Translations under genes and position numbers: made by a program | Notes under the pieces: model-generated | The model's database searches: none | What the model saw: only the letters and a program-made list of their open reading frames with translations | What the model was told of the DNA's origin: nothing | In this document: positions 8,845-20,181 of the stretch, in pieces | Numbering within the stretch: the stretch's first letter is position 1 | Layout of the letters: each line of letters starts with the position of its first letter | Source of the DNA: Opitutia bacterium UBA7441 | GTDB taxonomy: Bacteria > Verrucomicrobiota > Verrucomicrobiia > Opitutales > Coraliomargaritaceae | Direction of reading: 5' to 3' | NCBI GenBank assembly: GCA_002480015.1 | Contig: DLQD01000107.1 | Span: 1 to 31,020, forward strand | DNA length: 31,020 bases

Positions 8845-10179
8845 CTACTCAATTCCACTTTCGAGGAGGGCGGGGACTTGCCGGATCAGTTGATCCCGGG
8901 GGATTTCGGCTTCATTACCATTGCCGAGGTCGCGGACTTTAACCGCACTGCGCTCCAGCTCTTCGCTGCCATAGATCAGGGCGAAGCGGGCACCGGACTG
9001 GTTGGCTGCTTTGAATTGCTTACCGAAACCGGAATCCTTGAGCGGATACTCTACTTGGTAACCCAGTGCTCGGAGTTGGGCGGCATCGCCGAGGGCGGCG
9101 TCGCGCTCATCGGCACCGCCAATAATGGCGATGAATTCCGGGCGCTGCATGTATGCCGGCATGAGTGACTTACCATCGAGCAGGTCGGCCAGAGTGACAT
9201 CGCCCATTGCAAAACCCACGGCAGGGATATCGGGACCGCCGAGCTTCTGAACAAGGGCATCGTAGCGCCCACCGCCCGCCAAGGCACGGCCTTCGCCGCT
9301 CGCTTCAAAGGCCTCGAAGACGAAGCCCGTGTAGTAAGCGAGCCCCCGAACGATCCCCAGGTCGATCTGGATAAACTCCCCTGCCCCGGCCGCCTTGAGA
9401 TGGCGCAAGAGCTTTTCCCAGTTCCCGATGCGGGCTTTCGCTTGATCGGCGAGGTCGCCCTCAAGCGGCAGATTCAATATGTATGCGCGGAGCGTCTCGA
9501 AATCGCGAATGGCAATGACCTCTTCGATACGCGAGAGGAAATCCTCTGCATCCTCGCCCATGACAGAGCTCAGCCTTTCGACCGTCTTGGCGCGTTCCGT
9601 GCGTTCCAACTTGTCAATGATGCTAAGCACGGTGGCACTCCCGGCCTCGTCGAGCCCTTCGGCGGCCAACATGAGCAGCCAAAGATCACGGTCACTCAGG
9701 CGCACCTTAAAATCGTTGGAACCTAAGCCGAAAGCTTGCAGCGCCTGAGTCAGTAAGCAGATAAGCTCGGCATCTGCCGAAGGGCCCGGCTCGCCAAAGA
9801 TATCGACGTTGAATTGGTAGAAGGCGCGCAGACGGCCTTTCTGCGGGCGCTCGTAGCGATAATTTTCGCCGATATTGAACCACTTAACCGGGCGCTTCAG
9901 GCTATTCGCCTTGGCTCCGATCAGGCGTGCGAGTGAAGGCGTCAACTCCGGGCGCAATGCGACAGCCCGGCCTCCGCGATCCTCGAAGTTGAACAACTGG
10001 CCGACGATCTCCTGACCCGACTTTTCAATGTAGAGCTCCAAAGGTTCGAGCACAGGCGCATCGTATTCCAAAAAATTAAATGCGCGGGCGACATGGCGCC
10101 AGCGGTTGAAGATATGGTTTCGGCGCGCACAGGCCTCGGGATAGAATTCACGAAAGCCGGGTAGAGTTTCAAACTGCAT
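8845..10179 (-). CDS. hisS: Histidyl-tRNA synthetase, plant/PVC-type
   Basis: A 444-residue class II synthetase that charges tRNA-His. Seen are motif 1 (LYIEKSGQEIVGQLFNF), motif 2 (WFNIGENYRYERPQKGRLRAF, residues 100-120), the histidine-binding loop VRGLAYYTGFVFE with R278, the AGGGRYD loop and a C-terminal anticodon-binding domain beginning after MQRPEF. Two positions differ from E. coli HisRS: Ala replaces Asp in the usual RGLDYYTG, and motif 3 reads VGFAMGDVTLADLL where VGFAMGLERL would carry the ATP-contacting Arg. Both changes are known in a HisRS branch that includes plant organellar enzymes, so activity is expected. GAGAGAG upstream is a weak ribosome site. It is preceded by the HU/IHF gene 84 bases away. 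Confidence 0.94.
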   Translation of the reverse strand: MQFETLPGFREFYPEACARRNHIFNRWRHVARAFNFLEYDAPVLEPLELYIEKSGQEIVGQLFNFEDRGGRAVALRPELTPSLARLIGAKANSLKRPVKWFNIGENYRYERPQKGRLRAFYQFNVDIFGEPGPSADAELICLLTQALQAFGLGSNDFKVRLSDRDLWLLMLAAEGLDEAGSATVLSIIDKLERTERAKTVERLSSVMGEDAEDFLSRIEEVIAIRDFETLRAYILNLPLEGDLADQAKARIGNWEKLLRHLKAAGAGEFIQIDLGIVRGLAYYTGFVFEAFEASGEGRALAGGGRYDALVQKLGGPDIPAVGFAMGDVTLADLLDGKSLMPAYMQRPEFIAIIGGADERDAALGDAAQLRALGYQVEYPLKDSGFGKQFKAANQSGARFALIYGSEELERSAVKVRDLGNGNEAEIPRDQLIRQVPALLESGIE

Positions 10180-10263
10180 TGCAAATCTCTCTCAGGTAAG
10201 ACGATAGCCAGGCGGAGGTGAACGGTCTCGAACGGTTAAACGCTTGGACAGTTCGACACATCT

Positions 10264-10584
10264 CTACGCGCCCCCTTCGAGCGCGTCGACGTCAATATCC
10301 TGGAGCTGCGCCCTCAATTCCTTACCAGCTTTGAATTTTATCACCGCGCGCTTGGGAATGACGACATCCGTCTCAGGTTTGTTCGGGTTGCGGCCAATAC
10401 GAGATTTACGGATCTGCACCTCAAACACACCGAAATTACGGAGCTCAACATTACGGCCTTCGCTCAGTGCACGGGCGATGGCGTCGAGCGTGAGTTGAAC
10501 AGTTTCTCGCACTTCTTTTTGCGGAAAATCAGTTTTATCGTAGATATCTAAAACGATATCGCGTTTTGTAAGGTTATTGGACAT
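10264..10584 (-). CDS. HU/IHF family DNA-binding protein
   Basis: A 106-residue nucleoid protein of the HU/IHF fold: an N-terminal helical dimerisation part (NLTKRDIVLDIYDKTDF...VQLTLDAIARALSEG), the strand ELRNFGVFEV, and the DNA-clamping arm RIGRNPNKPETDVVIPKRAV with the conserved Asn-Pro that intercalates at bends, then FKAGKELR. The arm is closer to IHF (GRNPK) than to standard HU, but the subunit type cannot be assigned. It opens a likely unit with hisS and diverges from the ClpX-like gene with a 97-base gap. AGG sits immediately before the ATG, too close for a normal ribosome site. Confidence 0.92.
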   Translation of the reverse strand: MSNNLTKRDIVLDIYDKTDFPQKEVRETVQLTLDAIARALSEGRNVELRNFGVFEVQIRKSRIGRNPNKPETDVVIPKRAVIKFKAGKELRAQLQDIDVDALEGGA

Positions 10585-10640
10585 CCTGATATATGCTTGG
10601 TGAGCTTGCGGAAAGTTAAAAAACGAAAGTTACTGTAAGT

Positions 10641-10671
10641 GCGATACTTCGGATCACGAAAACACTGTCAA
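10641..10671 (-). promoter_or_regulatory. Possible promoter for the HU/IHF-hisS unit
   Basis: On the minus strand a consensus TTGACA (10666-10671) is followed after 19 bases by TATCGC (10641-10646). The spacing is longer than optimal and the -10 is poor, so this is tentative. It lies inside the 97-base divergent region shared with the ClpX-like gene. Confidence 0.3.
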
Positions 10672-10681
10672 ACTAGAAAAC

Positions 10682-12286
10682 ATGAGCGATAAAGAACCAC
10701 CCAATCCTTTCGAGGAAATTCAGCGCCAGTTAAAAGAATTGTTCAAGGATTCAAATGTAAAGGTTTCTGCGCACGACTTTTCTGGGGAGGACCCCTTTGC
10801 GGATGAGCCCGCCCCGAGTGCAGCGGATGCGGCCGCCGCGAGCGACAAGAGCGCCGAAACACTTGAGAATATCCGTAATTTCAATCTCAAGCCCAAGGAG
10901 ATTCGTGACTATTTGAACCGTTTCGTCATCCAGCAGGATGAGGCGAAGAAGGTGCTCTCCGTCGCCATCTGCGACCACTACAACCACGTCCGCCAGACGC
11001 TTTCGGGCAAAAACTCCCAGACCACAGAATACAGCAAGCAGAATCTACTCTTCCTCGGCCCCACCGGGGTGGGCAAAACCTACTTGATGAAAAACGTCGC
11101 CCGCCTAATTGGAGTGCCTTTCGTCAAGGCCGACGCCACGAAGTTTTCCGAGACGGGCTACGTCGGCTCCGACGTGGAGGACCTGGTGCGCGACCTGGTG
11201 AAGGCGGCCGACGGCGATATCGAACTGGCGGAAACAGGCATCATCTTCGTCGACGAGATCGATAAGATCGCTAGCGAAGCCAGTTTCGGCGGGCGCGATG
11301 TCTCTGGGCGGGGCGTGCAGATCAACCTGCTCAAACTAATGGAGGAGACTGATGTCAACCTCTTCAGCCCAACCGATATGATGGCGCAGATGCAGGCGGC
11401 GATGGAGATACAACGCGGCGGTAAGCCGAAGCGCAAATCGATCAACACAAAGAACATCCTCTTCATCGTGAGCGGTGCTTTTGACAAATTGGCCGAGTCG
11501 ATCAAAAAGCGCCTCGCGAAGAACGAAATGGGCTTTGGTGCGAGTGTGGCCAACCAGGAAGAAGACCTCTCCAGCTACCTCCAATACGCTGAAACAAGCG
11601 ACTTTATCAAATACGGCTTCGAGCCCGAGTTTATTGGCCGCGTGCCCGTCCGCTGCGCCTGCTCTGCGTTGACGGCCAATGACCTGGCACACATACTGAC
11701 GACTTCAGAAGGTAGCGTGCTGCATCAATACCGCGACGACTTTCGGGGCTATGACATCGAGTTCGACATCACTCCGGAAGCGATTTTAGCGATCGCTGAA
11801 GACGCCAGCAAAGAGGGCACTGGTGCCCGCGGCATTATGACAGTGATGGAGCGGCTCTTTCGGGATTACAAATTCGAGCTGCCCTCAACGGCAATCAAGC
11901 ATTTCGAAGTAACGACCGACATGATTGAAAATCCTGCTGCGTGCTTGAAAACCCTCAAATCAAATAACGCCCACTTGCAACAAGCCGTCTGGGAAGATGA
12001 CATCAAGCGCTTCGCCAGCGCCTTCGAAAAAGCGCATGGCTTCACTCTCGAGTTCAAACCGCTCGCGGTCGACGCCCTGATCGACGAAGCCAGTCAGCAT
12101 GACCGCACCATCCAGTCGCTCTGCGAAGAAAAGTTCCGCGACTACGAGCATGGATTAACCATCATCAACCGCAACACCGGGCAGACTGCTTTTAGACTAG
12201 GCAAGCTCGCTATAGAGAATCCGGACAAAGAGCTATCCAATTGGGTCGTGCGCAGTATCGAAAGCGTAAAGGCGAAATCCGATTGA
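10682..12286 (+). CDS. ClpX-like AAA+ ATPase lacking the zinc-binding domain
   Basis: A 534-residue AAA+ unfoldase-type protein. It has Walker A GPTGVGKT (126-133), the pore loop GYVG (159-162), Walker B IIFVDE (187-192), a FIGRVPV segment (318-324) and sensor-2 GTGARG (379-384), all in ClpX order. It differs from ClpX in three ways: no N-terminal four-cysteine zinc domain (residues 1-60 are acidic and Ala-rich), MGFGAS at 283-288 where ClpX has the ClpP-docking IGF loop, and about 100 extra residues after the small domain (from ~430). It may be a paralogue of ClpX with its own adaptors and perhaps no ClpP partner; that is inference. It is probably cotranscribed with ubiE 62 bases downstream. 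Confidence 0.85.
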   Translation: MSDKEPPNPFEEIQRQLKELFKDSNVKVSAHDFSGEDPFADEPAPSAADAAAASDKSAETLENIRNFNLKPKEIRDYLNRFVIQQDEAKKVLSVAICDHYNHVRQTLSGKNSQTTEYSKQNLLFLGPTGVGKTYLMKNVARLIGVPFVKADATKFSETGYVGSDVEDLVRDLVKAADGDIELAETGIIFVDEIDKIASEASFGGRDVSGRGVQINLLKLMEETDVNLFSPTDMMAQMQAAMEIQRGGKPKRKSINTKNILFIVSGAFDKLAESIKKRLAKNEMGFGASVANQEEDLSSYLQYAETSDFIKYGFEPEFIGRVPVRCACSALTANDLAHILTTSEGSVLHQYRDDFRGYDIEFDITPEAILAIAEDASKEGTGARGIMTVMERLFRDYKFELPSTAIKHFEVTTDMIENPAACLKTLKSNNAHLQQAVWEDDIKRFASAFEKAHGFTLEFKPLAVDALIDEASQHDRTIQSLCEEKFRDYEHGLTIINRNTGQTAFRLGKLAIENPDKELSNWVVRSIESVKAKSD

Positions 12287-12348
12287 GAGGGCACCTTATT
12301 GTCATTTTCCAATTTCCACTTCACAGCCCCTACTCTCCACTCAATAAG

Positions 12349-13080
12349 ATGCCAGAAGGAAAAGCAGTCAGCCAGATGTTTGCCGGGATCGCCGGCCGCT
12401 ACGACCTAGCCAATCACCTCCTCAGCGGAGGGATCGATTTTTATTGGAGGCGCGTGCTCACCCGCATGGTCCGACGCTGTGCGCCAAAGGACGTAGCTGA
12501 TCTCGCGACGGGCAGCGGCGACGTGGCCTTCAAGCTGCGCGATCGCCTGGGCACAGACGTTCCAGTAATAGGGCTTGATTTTTGCGAGCCGATGCTGGAC
12601 GAGGCGCGCGCCAAACGTGGGGCAAAGCCCAGCTTTGCCGACATCGAGTTCGCCTTTGGCGACTGCATGGAGCTCCCCTTACCCGATGCATCGGTCGATG
12701 CAGTCACGATTTCCTTTGGTGTGCGCAACTTCGAAGACCGCCAGCGCGGGCTCAAAGAAATCCTCCGTGTTCTCCGCCCGGGGGGCCACCTCTTCGTGCT
12801 TGAGTTTTCGCAGCCCGACGCATGGTTCCGCCCCATCTATTATTTATATCTAAAATACATCCTACCCTGGGTCGCCGCCCTCGCAACAGGCGATAAAAGC
12901 GCCTACGACTACCTCGCCGGAACGATCGAAAACTTTCCGACGAAGGAAGCACTGAGCGAACAGCTCAAGCTCGCCGGCTACGAAACCGTCGAAGCAACCG
13001 GGCTGACGTTCTCCATCGTCGCGATTCACGAAGCGCGCAAAGCGGACTTGTGCCCTCATACCCCTTTGAATAAATTCTGA
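12349..13080 (+). CDS. ubiE: Demethylmenaquinone methyltransferase, UbiE/MenG family
   Basis: A 243-residue SAM-dependent C-methyltransferase acting in quinone biosynthesis, most likely the last step of menaquinone formation. Signature segments are FAGIAGRYDLANHLLSGGID near the N-terminus, SAM motif I ADLATGSGDVAFKL, GLDFCEPMLDEAR, FGDCMELPLPDASVDAV with ISFGVRNFEDR, LRVLRPGGHLFVLEFSQP, and the C-terminal YDYLAGTIENFPTKEAL. ATG 12349 is chosen because MPEGKAVSQMFAGIA matches the normal family N-terminus; upstream in-frame codons overlap the preceding gene. Whether ubiquinone is also a product cannot be told, but known Verrucomicrobia rely on menaquinone. Confidence 0.93.
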   Translation: MPEGKAVSQMFAGIAGRYDLANHLLSGGIDFYWRRVLTRMVRRCAPKDVADLATGSGDVAFKLRDRLGTDVPVIGLDFCEPMLDEARAKRGAKPSFADIEFAFGDCMELPLPDASVDAVTISFGVRNFEDRQRGLKEILRVLRPGGHLFVLEFSQPDAWFRPIYYLYLKYILPWVAALATGDKSAYDYLAGTIENFPTKEALSEQLKLAGYETVEATGLTFSIVAIHEARKADLCPHTPLNKF

Positions 13081-13474
13081 TCGTTATGGGCACTTCCGGA
13101 AAGCTCCGATGAGCGCAACAAGAGCCATTTTGATTGCTAGCCAGACAATCCTTAGCAAGGCGACGCCAGACGCGTCGGGCTAGAGCACATTGGCTGGATC
13201 GATTTTCGTGAACCAGGCAGACGGGCCTAGATGAGGCGATCAAATATGAGTCGCTTTGAGGATAGAACGTAGCGGCAGGAGCAATATTCGGAGAACTTAT
13301 CCATATTAATATTGAAATTAGCTATACTTATCTAATGCTACATTTTGGTTAAACACTTTATGTCACCATACGGTACATCTTGCCAAAAATTACAAAATTC
13401 GAATACAGAGTTAATAGGCAGGATACCTGCACTGAGAACGACTTCGCATTCAACTGAAAATAAAAACCAATACC
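13081..13474. other. Long non-coding spacer, AT-rich in its second half
   Basis: This 394-base stretch between ubiE and the PPi-PEPCK gene has no credible gene. Its first third contains the structured element described at 13137-13183; positions about 13290-13470 are markedly AT-rich and presumably carry the promoter of the downstream gene. I cannot assign a convincing -35/-10 pair: TTGAAA near 13311 and TATACT near 13323 are too close together. Confidence 0.6.
13137..13183. repeat. Structured palindromic element (possible three-way junction, REP-like)
   Basis: The outer arms CTAGCC (13137-13142) and GGCTAG (13178-13183) enclose two hairpins: CCTT-AGC-AAGG (13150-13160) and CGACGC-CAGAC-GCGTCG (13161-13177). 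The second hairpin and the outer right arm are contiguous. There is no T-run, so it is not a typical terminator, although it sits about 55 bases after the ubiE stop. Its GACGCG core resembles the palindrome at 6911-6930. Confidence 0.4.
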
Positions 13475-16936
<3,462 letters not shown>

Positions 16937-16959
16937 TGAGCTAGGAACAATCTAATGAC

Positions 16960-16995
16960 AAAGCCCTGAGTCGCCATAAGCGCTCAGGGCTTTTT
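16960..16995 (+). terminator. Intrinsic terminator after the PPi-PEPCK gene
   Basis: Stem AAAGCCCTGAG (16960-16970) with CTCAGGGCTTT (16983-16993), a 12-base loop, and T5 at 16991-16995. It starts 23 bases past the stop codon. It lies 20 bases beyond the stop of the convergent M16 gene and could also slow that transcript, although the minus-strand T-run is short. Confidence 0.88.
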
Positions 16996-17014
16996 CCATC
17001 ATCCTGCGTGCGGG

Positions 17015-19594
17015 CTACTTTTCGTTCGGACCGACAATCAGTTGTACGCGTTTGTCTTCGCTGAAATACGTCTTCGCAAAGCGGGCGAGTACGGCGGCGT
17101 CGATCTGGTCGAGCTTCGCCGCATGCTCGGCGTCATCGTCGATTGGGAGGCCGTAGGTAAGCTGGATCGCGGCGTGCATAGCACGGGCGCCGAGGGTTTG
17201 CTTGCCCATCGGGCGGGCAGCTTTGAGGCGAGTGCGGCAGCGGGCGAGCTCGTCCTCCGTCACTTCCCCGGCGGCGACGCGGGCGATTTCAGCCTGTATC
17301 TCATCGACGACGGCGGCGGCTTGGCTGGGCTGGGTGCCGGCGTAGAAAACAAACATACCCGTGCGCAAGCCAATCACACGAGTGGAACCCACGTAATAGG
17401 CCATGCCCTGATCCTCACGCACGCGCTCGAAGAGGCGGCTGGACATACCGCTAAAGAGCTCGTTCAGCACTTCGGCCACGACGAAATCATCGTCCTGAAT
17501 CCCGACATCGGGATAGGCCTGCAGCACAACGGCTTGCTCGCGATCCATCGTTTCGTGGCCGGCGTAGGCCACGACTGGGGCGGGGCCAGCAGGCACGGCG
17601 ACATGAAAAGGTTCGTTAGGCAGCTTCGTTTCGAGCAGAGGGCGCAGTTCTTCAATCAGTGCCTCGCGCTCGAAGTCGCCGGTCACAGAGAGTACAATAT
17701 TTCCGGCGCGGACGAGTTGCCGGTAGTGCGCATCCACATCTTCTGCGCGCAGCGACTCGAGGTCTTCGACTCGACCGTCGGAACCGACGGCGAAGGAATA
17801 GTCACCAAAGAAGCGTTCGCGCAATTTACGGAAGCCGTATTCAAGAATCTCATCGTCGTCCTCCAAGAGGCCGGCGACTTGCGCCTCGCGTTCAGTCTCG
17901 AAGGTCGCTTCATCAAAAGTCGGAGCGGTGAGCGCGTCCGTCAGTAAGTCCAGCGCGATCCCCACGTCGGCGGGCAATACTTCGATCGCCATACTGATAG
18001 TGTTGTTACCACCGGTCGCGGAGAAACTGCCACCAATGCTTTCGATCAACTCGGCGATCGCCTGCGCGCTGCGACGGGCGGTGTCTTTAGTCAAAAGTTC
18101 AGCGAGCAAGGCCGAGACGCCGCGCTGATTGGCAGGTTCGTAGAGAGGGCCGCCTTGTAGGACACAGCGCAGATGCACCTTGGGGAGGCGACTGTCGGGC
18201 TGTAGGAGCAGACGAGCGCCACTGGCGAAGTCGATCTGTTGAAAAGGTTCGAGAGAGAGCTTTTCTTCGAGCGTTGCGACCCCGGCTGATTCGGGTGCAG
18301 GACCGAGGGTGACGGCCGACATGCTCTCGCTGACGAGGTAGCGCTGCGCGGTTGCCTGCAGGTCGCCGGAGCGGACAGCTTGGAGGCGCTGCAAGTAGCG
18401 GCGACCGTAGTGGATGTCGCCGATCACGACCTCGCCGAGGCCGAGGCGCGAGGCCTGACCGCTCATCGTCTTGCGCCCGTTGATCTCAGAGCTGAGCGCT
18501 TGGCGGCGGGCTTTTTCCACTACAGATTCCGGCAGTCCCTGGTCCACCACCTCGGCAAGCAGGTCGAGGATGGCTTGCTCCACTTGGTGGCTTTTGCCCG
18601 CATCGCAGACATAGGAGATCCAGAAGAGCCCGCTGCTCCCGGGGTTCCAGTTGCGACAGTCGATATAGTTGACAAGCTTTTGCTGGTTACGCAGGCGTTC
18701 CCAGAGCAGCGAACTCTCGCCGCCGCCGAGGGCGTGGGCCAGCGCGTCGAGGCGCGGTGAATCGGGGTGACTGAGATGCGGCACCTTGAAGCCAAGGCCG
18801 CCACGGAAGATATTATAGTCGCCCACGATGTCCTCGCGGCGGGCCGCCAGCTGCACCGGCTCAGCCTCAATCCGCACGGGAGCGAGGCGCCCCCGCGGCA
18901 CGGCGCCGAAGCGCTTTTCAACCTCGGCGAGGCATGCCTCAGGCCCGACGGCACCGACGATGCTGACCACCATGTTGTTTGGCACATAGCGGGCGTGATA
19001 ATACTCGCGCAGCTCATCGCTGGTCACTTTCTCATAGAGCGCACGATGCCCGATGACTGGTTCACGGTAAGGGTGTAGCTGGAAGGCGGTGCGGAACAGT
19101 GCCTGGCTGAGCTGTCGGTCGGGATCATCCAAGCCCATATCAATCTCGCGCAGGATGACGTCCCTCTCGCGTTCCACTTCATGCACAGGCAGGATCGAAT
19201 GCATCACAATATCGGACAGCACGTCGACGACCTGCTCAAAGGCGGTCGAGGGCGCATCGATATAATAGACCGTGCGGTCGAATGTCGTGTAGGCATTGAT
19301 CGAGCCACCGATAGCGTGCACCTCCCGGCTGATGGACTTACCGTCCCGACGCGATGTCCCCTTAAAAAGCATGTGCTCCAGATAGTGCGAGAGGCCAGAG
19401 CCGAGGAGCCCGTCTTCGTGGATGCTCCCGGTCTTGACCCAGACCTGCACCGAAACGACCTCGCTGGAAAAGTCCGGCCGGTGCACGAGAGTGAGGCCAT
19501 TGGGCAGCGTGTGCCGCTCAACAGGGGCACGAAAAAGACGCTCGATCAACTCGTGGGATTCAGTAGCGGAGAAGGTACTTGGGCTCATTTTCAT
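17015..19594 (-). CDS. M16 family zinc metallopeptidase, two-repeat (~95 kDa) form
   Basis: An 859-residue protein with two M16 halves. The first half has the inverted zinc motif HYLEH (H70, E73, H74) in GLSHYLEHMLFKGT and a downstream VILREI with E150 about 76 residues later, the spacing of the third zinc ligand, so it should be active. The second half (from about residue 450; LLLQPDSRLPKVHLRCVLQGG) lacks HxxEH and is the usual non-catalytic partner, with SRLFERVREDQGMAYYV. No signal peptide is apparent, implying a cytoplasmic peptidase. An upstream frame extends to 19783 but is compositionally unlike the family; ATG 19594 (or 19588) directly precedes the conserved N-terminus. Substrate unknown. 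It ends the thrB-Minf_1886 series after a 127-base gap. Confidence 0.88.
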   Translation of the reverse strand: MKMSPSTFSATESHELIERLFRAPVERHTLPNGLTLVHRPDFSSEVVSVQVWVKTGSIHEDGLLGSGLSHYLEHMLFKGTSRRDGKSISREVHAIGGSINAYTTFDRTVYYIDAPSTAFEQVVDVLSDIVMHSILPVHEVERERDVILREIDMGLDDPDRQLSQALFRTAFQLHPYREPVIGHRALYEKVTSDELREYYHARYVPNNMVVSIVGAVGPEACLAEVEKRFGAVPRGRLAPVRIEAEPVQLAARREDIVGDYNIFRGGLGFKVPHLSHPDSPRLDALAHALGGGESSLLWERLRNQQKLVNYIDCRNWNPGSSGLFWISYVCDAGKSHQVEQAILDLLAEVVDQGLPESVVEKARRQALSSEINGRKTMSGQASRLGLGEVVIGDIHYGRRYLQRLQAVRSGDLQATAQRYLVSESMSAVTLGPAPESAGVATLEEKLSLEPFQQIDFASGARLLLQPDSRLPKVHLRCVLQGGPLYEPANQRGVSALLAELLTKDTARRSAQAIAELIESIGGSFSATGGNNTISMAIEVLPADVGIALDLLTDALTAPTFDEATFETEREAQVAGLLEDDDEILEYGFRKLRERFFGDYSFAVGSDGRVEDLESLRAEDVDAHYRQLVRAGNIVLSVTGDFEREALIEELRPLLETKLPNEPFHVAVPAGPAPVVAYAGHETMDREQAVVLQAYPDVGIQDDDFVVAEVLNELFSGMSSRLFERVREDQGMAYYVGSTRVIGLRTGMFVFYAGTQPSQAAAVVDEIQAEIARVAAGEVTEDELARCRTRLKAARPMGKQTLGARAMHAAIQLTYGLPIDDDAEHAAKLDQIDAAVLARFAKTYFSEDKRVQLIVGPNEK

Positions 19595-19721
19595 ACAAGG
19601 CACAGTTAGAACGGGGTTGAGTCCAATATCGATCTTTAGTTCTAAAATCAGAGATCTAAAGCCGTCGATCTGGCGGGCGCAGAAGCAACTAGATATCCAG
19701 CCGTCGGCACGCGCGGAAGCA

Positions 19722-20150
19722 TCAGCCCATTCGAGGTTTTTTGGTCGTCGGCTTAACCCGCTCAGGGCGGAAGGGCTGGTCAAATGCAGCTTTAAAGAGA
19801 TAGCCCTTGGAAAAATCTTCGACGCTGTCTTGGTCGGTCTTACCGAGCACTTTACATTCTACGAGATTGAAGACGATATTACCAAAGTCACGGCACTCAT
19901 GAATACCCCAATGTTCCAGCACGGGACGGGCCATGGGACCATATTGGTCGATCGCGTAGAGGCGAATGCCTTCGAGCAGTTGCTTTCCGGAGAGATGATT
20001 CGACTGATCCAGCTCGCCCCGTTTATGCAGCTCCTTTAAGCTATAATCCAAGGCCTGCCGAAGGAAATAGTAGGCACCCCGGGCGTAGCGCGGATCGTCC
20101 TTACGGATCGTGCGAATCACTTCGTTGAAATCTCTGGTCGGGTCATTCAC
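19722..20150 (-). CDS. Minf_1886-type conserved protein (Verrucomicrobia/Planctomycetes-restricted)
   Basis: A 142-residue soluble protein of a family I recall as restricted to the PVC superphylum (TIGR04138-like). The conserved core is visible: YARGAYYFLRQALDYSLK, HLSGKQLLEGIRLYAIDQYG, the FGNIVFNLVECKVLGKT block, then DSVEDFSKGYLFKAAFDQPF. The C-terminal tail is basic. No function is established and no catalytic motif can be named. The start must be GTG 20150 or later because an in-frame TAA lies two codons upstream; no Shine-Dalgarno is seen. It follows thrB by 31 bases, so the two are very probably cotranscribed. The family call is from pattern memory and not a search. Confidence 0.8.
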   Translation of the reverse strand: MNDPTRDFNEVIRTIRKDDPRYARGAYYFLRQALDYSLKELHKRGELDQSNHLSGKQLLEGIRLYAIDQYGPMARPVLEHWGIHECRDFGNIVFNLVECKVLGKTDQDSVEDFSKGYLFKAAFDQPFRPERVKPTTKKPRMG

Positions 20151-20181
20151 GCTTTAAGATGAAGCTGAAAATTGCCGAAGG

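Noticed and set aside
17042..17947. Plus-strand open frame (301 codons) opposite the M16 gene
   Set aside because: Mirror frame of a conserved peptidase; the translation has no family motif.
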